Below, in pieces: positions 26,178 through 34,691 of a stretch of DNA of 64,000 bases (positions are counted from its first letter, which is position 1; each line of letters opens with the position of its first letter). Both the position numbers and the translations under genes were made by a program. A model generated the notes under the pieces. That model was not told the origin of the DNA. It worked only from the letters and a program-made list of their open reading frames with translations, and did not search any database. The stretch comes from Ensifer adhaerens (GTDB taxonomy: Bacteria; Pseudomonadota; Alphaproteobacteria; Rhizobiales; Rhizobiaceae): NCBI RefSeq assembly GCF_001270265.1, contig NZ_LGAP01000002.1:62001-126000 (forward strand), given 5' to 3'.

Positions 26178-26558
26178 ATGTATTACGCCATCCTCGCCTA
26201 TCACGAAGAGGGAGTGGTCGAATCCTGGACGGAGGAGGAGGACGCCGCGTTGATGACCGACCTGCTCAAGGTCAACGATCGCCTCGTGCGAGAAAAATCC
26301 TTAGGGCCCGCCGCACGGCTTGGCCCAACCCAAGGCGCGGTGACGCTGCGAGGCAAAGGCGAGGGCACGGTTATCGATGGCCCCTTTGCCGAAACCAAGG
26401 AACAACTGCTCGGCTTCTACGTCGTGGACTTTCCGACGCAGGAGGCTGCCGTAGCGGCAGCCCTTGAGCTGCGTCGCGCCAACCCGACAGCGACCTATGA
26501 AATCCGGCCGATTTCGCTTTACCTTCCCGGCACGTCATTGGATTTCAAGGAAGAATAG
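26178..26558 (+). CDS. YCII-domain (DGPF) protein
   Basis: The 126-residue protein has the DGPF signature in VIDGPFAETKEQLLGFYVVD, with the N-terminal YYAILAYHEE strand and the conserved ERP-like IRPIS end. The family often lies next to ECF sigma factor genes, but none is seen here. ATG 26178 follows AAGGGAG; an in-frame start 19 codons earlier has no such site. Biochemical role unproven in the family. A perfect terminator follows. Confidence 0.85.
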   Translation: MYYAILAYHEEGVVESWTEEEDAALMTDLLKVNDRLVREKSLGPAARLGPTQGAVTLRGKGEGTVIDGPFAETKEQLLGFYVVDFPTQEAAVAAALELRRANPTATYEIRPISLYLPGTSLDFKEE

Positions 26559-26580
26559 CCGTAAGCTATGCCTTACAATG

Positions 26581-26615
26581 AAGACAGGGCTCTCCGTTCT
26601 GGTGAGCCCTGTCTT
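26581..26615. terminator. Strong intrinsic terminator
   Basis: AAGACAGGGCTC (26581-26592) pairs perfectly over 12 bases with GAGCCCTGTCTT (26604-26615), followed by TT. It lies between convergent genes: the YCII gene (plus) and the GNAT gene (minus). Confidence 0.85.
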
Positions 26616-26666
26616 TTGCGTCTGTCGGTGTGCCCTATTTGGCGGCCGGTTCCCCCAGCCAGGTGA

Positions 26667-27230
26667 TCAAGTCGCGCCAGCCTTGCTCTCGACGACACAG
26701 TTCCAATCCTCCTGTCGCAGGCGGAAGCACATCCATGGTGACGGCATGCCCGAGAGGTCCAGCGTCGCATCGTAGACATGGGTCGCGCCGAGCTTTGCAG
26801 TCGCCTTTTGCGAGCGAATGTTCGTCGGCGCGATATGAAACCAGACATCGGGATAGGCGTGAAAGGCATGGCCGAGCATCAGCCGTTTCAGCTCAAAATT
26901 GGTGCCGCCGCCCCAATAGGCGTTGTTGAGGAAAGTGAAGCCGATCGAGATGCTGTCCGGCATATCAGGGGCGACGTAGTAGCGGGAGCATCCGATGATC
27001 TCGTCGGTCTGCCGATCGACAGCTACAAGCGTCGCCCCGCTTTCGAGCAGCAATGAGAAGTAAGGCTCGAACTTTTCCCGCTTGTAGCGGTCCGTTGCCG
27101 GATGACCCGCCCAGACATCAGGATGGCTTGCGGCTGAATACAGTCCCTCGAGGTCGTACGGCCGCAGGGGCCTGAGGAGAATGGCCTCACCACTCAGTGC
27201 CGGCTGCGGATCGAAATCATTCCTGAACAT
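26667..27230 (-). CDS. GNAT-family acetyltransferase (RimJ/RimL-like)
   Basis: The 187-residue protein starts with the family pattern ILLRPLRPYDLEGLY. It has a mid-domain IIGCSRYYV strand, IGFTFLNNAYWGGGTN (the usual WG-x-G-x-N acetyl-CoA region) and the late block HIAPTNIRSQKATAKLG. RimJ/RimL relatives acetylate N-termini or small molecules. It lies ten bases downstream of the PaiB-like gene on the same strand, so the two may be co-transcribed, as paiA/paiB-type pairs are. Substrate unknown. Confidence 0.85.
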   Translation of the reverse strand: MFRNDFDPQPALSGEAILLRPLRPYDLEGLYSAASHPDVWAGHPATDRYKREKFEPYFSLLLESGATLVAVDRQTDEIIGCSRYYVAPDMPDSISIGFTFLNNAYWGGGTNFELKRLMLGHAFHAYPDVWFHIAPTNIRSQKATAKLGATHVYDATLDLSGMPSPWMCFRLRQEDWNCVVESKAGAT

Positions 27231-27239
27231 GCTGCTGTC

Positions 27240-27878
27240 TCACGATGAAGATGATGGAACGGGGATCATGTCCGCGATGGCACGGTCAAAGTCGCGAGAA
27301 CTTTCGGAAAGGCCGTTCTTGACGGCCACTCTGTCCGCTTCAGGGCGGTTCTGGCTGAGCTTGCGTTTGCCGGTCAAAAGCGTGATCGGCATCCGAATTC
27401 CGACGATGCCACGCAATTGCGCTGCGACATACGCCGCGGGCGCATCGCTGACGGCCCACGGTTTCGCGGCTGTCCCCTCATGGAGGTCGGTCAGCCGCTT
27501 GACGATATCGAGCAACCGGCCCGGATCGTCGAAGAATTCGACCGGGCCCCTCGCCTGGACGGCGGTGTAATTCCATGTCGGAACCACCTTCCCATGCTCG
27601 GATTTCGCGGCATACCAGGCCGGAGTGATGTAGGCGTCGGGACCCATGAAGACCGCCAGGCCCTCACCGATCACCGGCATTTTCCACTGCGGATTGGGGC
27701 GGGCGAGATGGGCATAAAGCGTACCCCTTTCCCCTTCCTCTGCGTCCAGAAACATGGGGAGCGGTGTCGCGACTGGTCCCTCCGCCGTCGCCGTGATGAA
27801 GTTGGCGATACGGCACGCCCGCATCATCGCGTGTATTTCGCTGGTGTCGTCGACCACAAAAGCTGGCGGCGTGTACAT
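27240..27878 (-). CDS. PaiB-family FMN-binding negative regulator
   Basis: The 212-residue protein has the PaiB start MYTPPAFVVDD and the split-barrel flavin-binding core: FITATAEGPVATPLPMFLD, the GTLYAHLARPNPQW segment and VPTWNYTAVQARG. In Bacillus PaiB represses sporulation and degradative genes; in many bacteria PaiB homologues lie divergent from MocR/PdxR-type regulators, as here (27938). It is followed by a GNAT gene. Whether it binds DNA or is an enzyme is open. Confidence 0.9.
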   Translation of the reverse strand: MYTPPAFVVDDTSEIHAMMRACRIANFITATAEGPVATPLPMFLDAEEGERGTLYAHLARPNPQWKMPVIGEGLAVFMGPDAYITPAWYAAKSEHGKVVPTWNYTAVQARGPVEFFDDPGRLLDIVKRLTDLHEGTAAKPWAVSDAPAAYVAAQLRGIVGIRMPITLLTGKRKLSQNRPEADRVAVKNGLSESSRDFDRAIADMIPVPSSSS

Positions 27879-27913
27879 CGAACTCTCCTTGAACTCGGCA
27901 CAGCATCGGCGTT

Positions 27914-27963
27914 AACTGGCACAAAATAAATATCCAGTTGTGGGGATTTTCATTGGGCCAGTT
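27914..27963. promoter_or_regulatory. Operator candidates between PaiB-like and MocR genes
   Basis: AACTGGC (27914-27920) is repeated in inverted form as CCAGTT (27934-27939) and GCCAGTT (27957-27963). The two CCAGTTG copies are 24 bases apart in direct orientation. Direct plus inverted repeats of this kind are typical targets of MocR/PdxR/GabR regulators, so the MocR protein probably controls both itself and the PaiB-GNAT unit. Confidence 0.5.
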
Positions 27964-29410
27964 GGATGGCGCGAAATCAAGACGTACGGGCGCTGCCCGC
28001 CGCATCTACCTCGATCTGCGCGAGCAGATCGGCGCCGGTGTCTATGCGCCCGGTGACAGGCTGCCATCGAGCCGGGCGCTCGCCGAAGAGCTGGGCGTGT
28101 CGCGCACGACAGTCACGGCCGCTTTCGACCAGCTCGTCTCCGAGGGCTTCGTGACCAGCCACCAGGGCTCAGCCTCGATCGTTTCGGAACTGGCCGGAGA
28201 AAAGACGCAACACGGCCGACCAGCTGAGGATCGCTTGGAATGGCCGATGTCCGATTATGCCGCCCGACTGATGCAGCTTCCGATCCACTATGCAGAGAGG
28301 CGGCCGGCGCTGGACTTCGATTTTCGCTACGGCGATATTGCCGCTGCCGACTTTCCGACGCTGCTGTGGCGGCGGGCGATGAATGCAGCGCTGCTGCGCC
28401 ACCGCGACAGCCTTTCCTATGAACACCCGGCAGGGTCCGCCGCCCTGAGGCAGCAACTCCAGGGCTATCTCTGGCGCGTACGCGGCATCCGCTGCGATGC
28501 CGACCAGATCGTCGTCGTTTCCGGTTCGCAGCAAGCGCTGGATCTTTGCGCCCGCGCCCTCGTCGATATCGGCGATCGCGTCATCGTGGAGGAGCCGTGT
28601 TATGCCATGGCACGCAACGTCATGGCGGCCGCGGGCGCTGAAATCGTTCCAGTTTCCTGCGACAATGCCGGCCTTCTCGTACAGGACCTGCCGCACCAGG
28701 GAAAATCGGTTCTCGGATACGTAACGCCGAGCCACCAGTTCCCGCTGGGCGGCGTCTTGCCACAGAGCAGACGGGATTCGCTGCTGCAATGGGCCTATGC
28801 CGTCGGAGCCTATATTATCGAGGACGACTACGACGGTGAGTACCGCTATGACGTGAAGCCGATACCGCCGTTGTTCCAATCGGATCAGGATCGCGTCATT
28901 TATGTCGGCACGGTTTCGAAGACGCTCTCACCTGCCCTCAGATTGGGCTATCTCGTCGTTCCCACGCCGTTGATCGACCTCTTCACTCGATGCAAGCAGC
29001 TCGCCGATCGTCATAGCCCCAGCCTCGAGCAGGAGGCGCTCGCGACCCTGCTGGAAGCCGGCTCATACGAGCGACATGTGCGAAAGATGCGCCGGTCCAA
29101 TGGCGAGCGTCGCGCCGCCCTGATTGCGGCACTGAAATCGTCCTTTGGCGAACGGATAGAAATCGTCGGCACATCGGCCGGGCTGCATGTCGTCGTCTGG
29201 TTTCGTGGGATCGGCGCGCAGCATGAGGCGCGGCTCATCGAGACCGCCAGGGCTGCGGGGATTGGCATCTACCCCGTGTCGCCGCTCTATCTCGAACGCA
29301 AGCCAGACCTGGCCGGCATGGTCCTTGGCTATGCCTCGCTTAGCCCAGCCGAACTGCGCAGGGGAACAGAAAGGCTGGCATCGGCCATTCGCAGCTCTAC
29401 CGAGTTCTGA
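27938..29410 (+). CDS. MocR/PdxR-type regulator (GntR helix-turn-helix fused to aminotransferase domain)
   Basis: The 490-residue fusion has an N-terminal GntR winged helix (about residues 20-90: YLDLREQIGAGVYAPGDRLP ... LGVSRTTVTAAFDQLV) and a class I aminotransferase-like domain (about 115-480). The domain includes EDDYDGEYRYD and the PLP Lys in GTVSKTLSPALRLGY (about residue 328). Such proteins use PLP as effector. The gene has no ATG near its start; candidates are TTG codons at 27938, 27953 and 27962, so the precise N-terminus is uncertain. The operator repeats overlap these codons, so the later TTG is possible. Confidence 0.9.
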   Translation: MWGFSLGQLDGAKSRRTGAARRIYLDLREQIGAGVYAPGDRLPSSRALAEELGVSRTTVTAAFDQLVSEGFVTSHQGSASIVSELAGEKTQHGRPAEDRLEWPMSDYAARLMQLPIHYAERRPALDFDFRYGDIAAADFPTLLWRRAMNAALLRHRDSLSYEHPAGSAALRQQLQGYLWRVRGIRCDADQIVVVSGSQQALDLCARALVDIGDRVIVEEPCYAMARNVMAAAGAEIVPVSCDNAGLLVQDLPHQGKSVLGYVTPSHQFPLGGVLPQSRRDSLLQWAYAVGAYIIEDDYDGEYRYDVKPIPPLFQSDQDRVIYVGTVSKTLSPALRLGYLVVPTPLIDLFTRCKQLADRHSPSLEQEALATLLEAGSYERHVRKMRRSNGERRAALIAALKSSFGERIEIVGTSAGLHVVVWFRGIGAQHEARLIETARAAGIGIYPVSPLYLERKPDLAGMVLGYASLSPAELRRGTERLASAIRSSTEF

Positions 29411-29470
29411 GGCGAAGCGGAAGTGACACCGGGGCCGACATCCCCCGCGCTTCAGCCGCGGCTGTCGCGT

Positions 29471-29968
29471 TTACGGATTGACCTGCACCCTGGTCCAAAG
29501 GTCGTTGAAGGCGATACTATCGAAAAAAGCGGAAGCCTTGGTAACCTTGCCGCCCTTCAGGTCGAGGAACCAGGCATAGGTGTTGACGTAGGGCTTGCCA
29601 TCGCGCGCAGTGCCGCTCGCGTCGAAGAAAACCACCACTGTGTCGCCTTCCGCATAGAGGCTCCTGATGGTCGGCTTCAATCCGACGCTCATACGGGCGT
29701 TGAAGGGGCGAATGACCTCGCTCATGAATGCCTCGCGGCTGGGATAGGTCTTGGAAGCGAGCGAATTGCCGGTGATCGTCCAGGTCGCGTCGTCAGCCAG
29801 CAGATCGTATGGTCCACCCGTTCCCGCCGCCCAGGCGTCGAAAGCGCGTTGAATGATGGCTTTGTTGCTCGCTTCGTCAGCGACAGTTTCCGCCTGCGCC
29901 GACGGGATGAGCGCTGCCATGGCAAAGCCCACCGTTGCAATTGCCGTCAATATGCCGATGCTTGTCAT
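29471..29968 (-). CDS. Exported SnoaL/NTF2-like protein
   Basis: The 165-residue protein has a signal peptide (MTSIGILTAIATVGFAMAAL..., cleavage after SAQA) and a SnoaL-like fold: KAIIQRAFDAWAAG, a TWTITG strand and SFFDSIAF-type ending (ASAFFDSIAF). ATG 29968 is chosen because GGAG lies six bases upstream; ATG 29974 would abut that site. It is probably periplasmic. It is downstream of, and co-directional with, an SDR gene. Function unknown. Confidence 0.8.
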   Translation of the reverse strand: MTSIGILTAIATVGFAMAALIPSAQAETVADEASNKAIIQRAFDAWAAGTGGPYDLLADDATWTITGNSLASKTYPSREAFMSEVIRPFNARMSVGLKPTIRSLYAEGDTVVVFFDASGTARDGKPYVNTYAWFLDLKGGKVTKASAFFDSIAFNDLWTRVQVNP

Positions 29969-30073
29969 TGCCATCTCCGTCCATAGGAACATTTCTGTCG
30001 GCTGGCTGTCGTGCCGGACGACAGAAGGGAACGAGCGGCGGATGCGCCACCACTCGACATCAAGCGGCCGCGC

Positions 30074-30877
30074 TTAGATCTTGTTCTCCCAGGCGGCGAG
30101 CTGATACTCCTTCAGCATGTCTTCGATCTTCTTCGGAACAACGTTGCGGAACTTGCCGGTATCGGCGGGCACGATCTCGATCATGCGATCGATCATCTCC
30201 TGCGGATCCATCTTCCCTTCGGGCGTGGCGAAAAAGTCGTCGAATCCCTTGCGAAGGTCGGCTCGCCTGGTGAAGTTCTTGCTATCGTCCAGCCAGCGGA
30301 AGGGGTTGTCCGCCATGGTCTCGTTGTATCCGGTGTAGTAGGCACCCGGGTTTATCGTCTGAATCTTGATGCCGTAGGCGGCAAGCTCCTGCTGCAGTGC
30401 CTCCGCAATCGATTCCAGCGCGTGCTTGGTCGAGACATAAGTTCCCCAATTGGCTGGCGTGAACAGGCCGCCCATGGAGGAGGTGAAGACGACCTTGCCT
30501 TTCTTCTTCTCGGCAACCCACTTCTTCACGACACCCTGCGTGAGCACCAGAGGCAGGAAGACATTGGTCTCGTAGTTGCGGCGGACAAGGTCGATCGGGA
30601 TTTCCCAGACCGGCCCGGCTTCGCCCTGGCCGGCATTGTTCCAAAGCACGTCGAAGTCCCAGGATTGCGCCTGCGCGATATCGTACGGGTCGGTCAGATC
30701 GAGGCGTTCGACCCGCAGATTCTCGAGCCCGAGCTTCTGGGCTTCCTCGCGCAACGGCATCACCTGCGGCGAGACCTGCACCGTGGCAATGATCTTGTGG
30801 CCGTTTCTGGCCATTCCGATGGCGGCGGCCTTGCCGAAGCCGGAGCCCGCGCCGGTGATAAGGATGGTCTTGGACAT
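30074..30877 (-). CDS. SDR-family oxidoreductase
   Basis: The 267-residue Rossmann protein has TGAGSGFG for NAD(P) binding, NNAGQG, and the catalytic YVSTK preceded by SSMGG, a classical short-chain dehydrogenase set. The start at 30877 follows AAGGAACC; a longer frame upstream runs through the preceding GlcG-like gene and is rejected. It follows that GlcG-like gene by 50 bases on the same strand. Substrate unknown. Confidence 0.88.
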   Translation of the reverse strand: MSKTILITGAGSGFGKAAAIGMARNGHKIIATVQVSPQVMPLREEAQKLGLENLRVERLDLTDPYDIAQAQSWDFDVLWNNAGQGEAGPVWEIPIDLVRRNYETNVFLPLVLTQGVVKKWVAEKKKGKVVFTSSMGGLFTPANWGTYVSTKHALESIAEALQQELAAYGIKIQTINPGAYYTGYNETMADNPFRWLDDSKNFTRRADLRKGFDDFFATPEGKMDPQEMIDRMIEIVPADTGKFRNVVPKKIEDMLKEYQLAAWENKI

Positions 30878-30927
30878 GAGGGTTCCTTCTCTGGTTGATG
30901 GCCCGAAGTCGTTGGCGACGGTCGAGA

Positions 30928-31341
30928 TCAGCGGGTTAGTTTTTCGAATGCGGCGAGCGCTGCCTGGGCGACCTCGACGTCCTGCGGCACCGCGCCACCG
31001 GAGACTCCAAGCGCGCCGATGACGACGCCGTCCGGCCCTTTCAGCGGAATGCCGCCGCCGAAGGTGGCAAGGCCGCCGTTCGTCAGCTGCAGCCCCTGCG
31101 CCGGGGCACCCGGCTTGCAGTATTCCCAAACCGCTTCGCTGTTTGCCTGAAACAGGACCGCCGTCCTGGCCTTGTTCATGGCGATGTCGATCGATCCGAG
31201 AACGGCACCATCCATGCGCCGGAAAGCTTTGAGGTAGGCCCCGGCATCAAGAACCGCGATGATCACGGCGAGGTCCAGTTGGCGGGCCTTGGCCTCCGCG
31301 CCATCAATGACGGCCTGCGCCTGGCGAGAGGTGAGTTGCAT
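30928..31341 (-). CDS. GlcG/HbpS-like heme-binding domain protein (second copy)
   Basis: The 137-residue protein has VIIAVLDAGAYLKAFRRMDGA, the AMNKARTA helix, GGLATFGGGIPLKGPDG and GALGVSGG, the same family as 23859-24290. ATG 31341 with GGGAG upstream is chosen. It heads a unit with the SDR gene and lies downstream of an AraC regulator on the same strand. The 296 bases between this gene and the AraC gene hold its promoter, but no clear hexamers are seen. Confidence 0.82.
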   Translation of the reverse strand: MQLTSRQAQAVIDGAEAKARQLDLAVIIAVLDAGAYLKAFRRMDGAVLGSIDIAMNKARTAVLFQANSEAVWEYCKPGAPAQGLQLTNGGLATFGGGIPLKGPDGVVIGALGVSGGAVPQDVEVAQAALAAFEKLTR

Positions 31342-31637
31342 GGCGTCGGTCTCCCCTTCATGTCCTGTTTGGCCAGCCCGCATTTTTTTCGAAGCGATCG
31401 TAACCGTTGCCGTCCGAGCGACCTCGAACGCACGCACTGCCGTCTGGTGTGATCCGATATGCGAATGACAAAGAAACGCCTGGCCAATTCAGGTGGCCGG
31501 TTGAAACATAGGGCCTATGCAGAGGCGTGACTGTCGCGAGATTTCGGGTTTGTTCGGAAATTGCGATCATCGGCAGGGCGTTCCGGCCAAATCCGCAGTC
31601 CCGGCTTCCTGCGACCGGATGTCGACGCTGGCGATCG

Positions 31638-32528
31638 TCAGAGCCTGCGTCGAAACTCACGCGGCGTGAGGCCCACGACCTTGCGAAAACTCACGGCGAA
31701 GGACGATTGCGTCTCGTATCCGACCGCGAACGCGATGTCGCCTATGCGGAGCGTCCTGTCCTTGAGCAGCGTCTTGGCATAGGCGATGCGTTGACGTGTC
31801 AACCATGCGTGAGGGGTGTATCCGGTGGCTATCCGGAAAGCGGTGCAGAAATGGAAGCGGCTGAGATTGACCAGATCGGCCAGCTCCTGGAGACGGATAT
31901 CCGCCGCCAGGTTCTCCCGCATGTAATGTGTGACACGCCTTAGCTGCCAGCCGGACAGACCGCTTCGCGGGCCCGGCGCAATCGCCACCGTTGCGGCCGA
32001 ATGGGCTCTGATCAGCTGCAGGCACACGAGATCGAGCAGTTGCTCAACAAACAGGTGGGACATCGCATCGCGCAAACCGATCTCGTCATTGATCATGGAC
32101 ATGATCGCAAACAGCTTGGGGTCGCCAAAGTTCACGCGGTCGAGCAGCTCGGGTTCCCGACCATTGCCCAGTTGGTCCGCACAGGCCAGCAGGCGATTAT
32201 GCCCCAGGAAGATGTTCGAGACCTCGACAGGAGCATCGGCGCGCCAAAACCCAGCATGTCCCCTTGGCGCGAGCGTTATGGTTCCCGCGAGCGCCGGACC
32301 ATGAACCAGCTGTCGGCCGATCTTGACGGAAGCCATGCCGCTTCCTGCAAATTTTGCGGCGAGGACATGGTGCTTCAACGGCGGCAAGTCATATTCGAAA
32401 GGCTCGTTCCGCCACCGGCTTACCAGCCGCGTGTCCCCGAAAAAGACTTCCGGAGCCACGGGCGGAGCCAAGCCTCCCTGCAACCGGCGAATGTGAATGG
32501 TCGTATCCGCAAGTGTATTTACAGACAT
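31638..32528 (-). CDS. AraC-family transcriptional regulator
   Basis: The 296-residue protein has a variable N-terminal domain (1-185) and a C-terminal pair of helix-turn-helices (about 195-296). The latter include LQELADLVNLSRFHFCTAFR and the family end IGDIAFAVGYETQSSFAVSF RKVVGLTPREFR. It reads toward the GlcG-like/SDR genes, which it may activate. The effector is unknown. Confidence 0.88.
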   Translation of the reverse strand: MSVNTLADTTIHIRRLQGGLAPPVAPEVFFGDTRLVSRWRNEPFEYDLPPLKHHVLAAKFAGSGMASVKIGRQLVHGPALAGTITLAPRGHAGFWRADAPVEVSNIFLGHNRLLACADQLGNGREPELLDRVNFGDPKLFAIMSMINDEIGLRDAMSHLFVEQLLDLVCLQLIRAHSAATVAIAPGPRSGLSGWQLRRVTHYMRENLAADIRLQELADLVNLSRFHFCTAFRIATGYTPHAWLTRQRIAYAKTLLKDRTLRIGDIAFAVGYETQSSFAVSFRKVVGLTPREFRRRL

Positions 32529-32750
32529 GGAAACGCTCTCTCAACGGGCAATACCTATAGTTTTATGTATCCCTAAAGATTACGATCCTATCAGCGGAAT
32601 ACAGATCTGCAATATTTGGCAGGACCGAGACAAGATGACTGCCTCAATGAGAATTGCCGTTTCGAATTTCTGCGGCATGAACCACCTTTGCGTCTCGCAA
32701 CTGTTGAGCAAATTCATTGCAGGCTGCCGCGACCTGTCATCGTCTTGGAA

Positions 32751-32786
32751 GCGGACGCTCCCCGTGCTGAGTAAGGGAGCGTCCGC
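32751..32786. terminator. Hairpin downstream of the SDR gene (likely terminator)
   Basis: GCGGACGCTCCC (32751-32762) pairs perfectly with GGGAGCGTCCGC (32775-32786) around 12 bases. It lies just after the stop of the minus-strand SDR gene at 32799. Only a short T stretch follows on the minus strand, so its strength is uncertain. The remaining bases of 32529-32798 show no gene. Confidence 0.6.
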
Positions 32787-32798
32787 CGATCTGAATGA

Positions 32799-33635
32799 TC
32801 ACCGAGCCTGTTGAAAATCGGTCGAAACCGAAACCTGGCGCCATTGGGCGAGAAGTTCACGATCCGACGCGTGCTTCGCTTCGATTGCGGCAACTGTATC
32901 GCTGCCGAGCGGCAGGCGGACCGGCGGATCTTTCGCGTCGATGAAGGAGATCACCACCTCGGCCAGCTTGTCGGGATTGCCCGGCTGGTTGTGGCTGATC
33001 TCCCTGGCCTTGCTGCGCACGGCGCCGGCCGTTTCCGCATAGTCGCTGATCTCGATCGGGCTGACGCTGAGCGACGTGGAATCCAGGAAGTCGGTGCGGA
33101 AATAGCCCGGCTCGATCGCCGTGGGATAGATGCCAAGGGGCCTCAGTTCATCGGCCAGAGCCTCCGTCAAACCTTCCACGGCGAACTTCGTCGAGCAATA
33201 GACGCCGAAACCAGATCCGCCGCGATAACCACCGATCGACGAGAAATTGAGGATGCGCCCCGAGCGCTGGCGGCGCATGTGCGGCAGAACGGCCCGGGTC
33301 ACCGAAAGTAGCCCAAAGACGTTGGTTCGGTAGAGAGCCTCGACATCGGCTCCACTTGCCTCTTCAACCGCGCCGAGGAGCCCGTATCCCGCATTGTTGA
33401 CGAGTACGTCGATGCGGCCAAAGCGGGCGATGGCTTCCTTGACGGCCTGGTGCGCCCGCGCCTCATCGGTCACGTCAAGGGCGACGGCAAGAAGATTGGC
33501 GTGCGCACCGAAGCGGTCGACGATCGCCTTGGGATTGCGCGCCGTTGCGACGACCTGATCGCCTTTTGCCAGGGCCTTTTCGACGATGAGAGCACCAAAA
33601 CCACGGGATGCGCCGGTGATGAACCACGTATGCAT
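32799..33635 (-). CDS. SDR-family oxidoreductase
   Basis: The 278-residue protein has TGASRGFG, NNAGYG and the catalytic YCSTK with FSSIGG upstream. ATG 33635 follows AGGAGG at ideal spacing; frames extending upstream have no support. It is divergent from a LysR gene at 33754, the standard arrangement for LysR control. Similar SDRs are annotated as quinone or aldehyde oxidoreductases, but the substrate is not predictable. Confidence 0.9.
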   Translation of the reverse strand: MHTWFITGASRGFGALIVEKALAKGDQVVATARNPKAIVDRFGAHANLLAVALDVTDEARAHQAVKEAIARFGRIDVLVNNAGYGLLGAVEEASGADVEALYRTNVFGLLSVTRAVLPHMRRQRSGRILNFSSIGGYRGGSGFGVYCSTKFAVEGLTEALADELRPLGIYPTAIEPGYFRTDFLDSTSLSVSPIEISDYAETAGAVRSKAREISHNQPGNPDKLAEVVISFIDAKDPPVRLPLGSDTVAAIEAKHASDRELLAQWRQVSVSTDFQQAR

Positions 33636-33753
33636 GTGAACCTCCTGATTTGCGTGACCGCTCCATTGCTTGGCGGTTGAAGCGTTTTTACCGCGGGAAG
33701 GCTGCTGAGATAATCGACTGGATTCTCTTTGAGTTGATGAATATAGCTCAGCA

Positions 33754-34653
33754 ATGCGAACAATATCTCCCTCCGACCTCTCGCCGTTCCTGGCCCTTGC
33801 CCGGCACCGCAGCTTTCGCCGCGCCGCCGATGAGATCGGCTGTACGCCCTCGGCGCTCAGCCACGCATTGAAGGCGCTGGAGGAACGGTTGGATCTGCGT
33901 CTTTTCAACAGAACGACGCGCAGCGTCGCGCTGACGGAAGCGGGCGAGCGCCTGCTTGTCCGCGTCGCACCCGCCTTCCGTGACATCGAGGATGCACTCG
34001 ATGATCTCAACGAGTTGCGCGGCACGCCGATTGGCCGGCTGAGGCTCAATGCGGCGCGCGCATCCGCGAAGATGGTGCTCCTGCCCGTCGTCGCCCGTTT
34101 CCTGGAAACGCACCCGAAGATCAGCATCGAGATCGTCGTCGACAACGATCTCGTGGACATGGTGTCCGAAGGGTTCGATGCCGGGATCCGCTTCGGCGAA
34201 GTGATCGCACAGGACATGATCGCGATCCCGATCGGACCACGTCAACGCACCGCCATCGTCGCGTCGGCCGCGTTTTTCGAACGGTACGCCCAGCCGACGA
34301 CGCCCGATCACCTGCACGACCTTCCCTGCATCGGCTTGCGCTTCGGCAGCGGCCGGCTCTACGCTTGGGAATTCGAGCGCGGTGGCGTCGAACTGAGCGT
34401 CGAGGTCGACGGTGCCTTGGTGGTCGATGATCAGGATATGATGGTCGATGCAGCGCTTCTCGGCGCCGGCGTCGCCTATACGTTCGAGGACCAGGTCCGG
34501 ACGCATCTCGAACAGCAGCGTCTTGTGCGCGTGCTTGAGGACTGGTGTCCGTATTACAGTGGTTTCTATATCTATTATCCGAGCCGCCGACAAATGCCGG
34601 CGACGCTTCGCGCCTTTGTCGATTTCGTCAAAGCTTCGGGGTCCGGATCTTAA
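33754..34653 (+). CDS. LysR-family transcriptional regulator
   Basis: The 299-residue protein has an N-terminal winged helix (FLALARHRSFRRAADEIGCT PSALSHALKALEERLDLRLF) and a LysR substrate-binding domain (about 92-295). It is divergent from the SDR gene at 32799-33635 and probably regulates it. The ribosome site before ATG 33754 is weak, but the N-terminus fits the family. Confidence 0.9.
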   Translation: MRTISPSDLSPFLALARHRSFRRAADEIGCTPSALSHALKALEERLDLRLFNRTTRSVALTEAGERLLVRVAPAFRDIEDALDDLNELRGTPIGRLRLNAARASAKMVLLPVVARFLETHPKISIEIVVDNDLVDMVSEGFDAGIRFGEVIAQDMIAIPIGPRQRTAIVASAAFFERYAQPTTPDHLHDLPCIGLRFGSGRLYAWEFERGGVELSVEVDGALVVDDQDMMVDAALLGAGVAYTFEDQVRTHLEQQRLVRVLEDWCPYYSGFYIYYPSRRQMPATLRAFVDFVKASGSGS

Positions 34654-34691
34654 GCCCTGGCAAGGAAAGCCTCGAACAGAAGGAACGCGCC

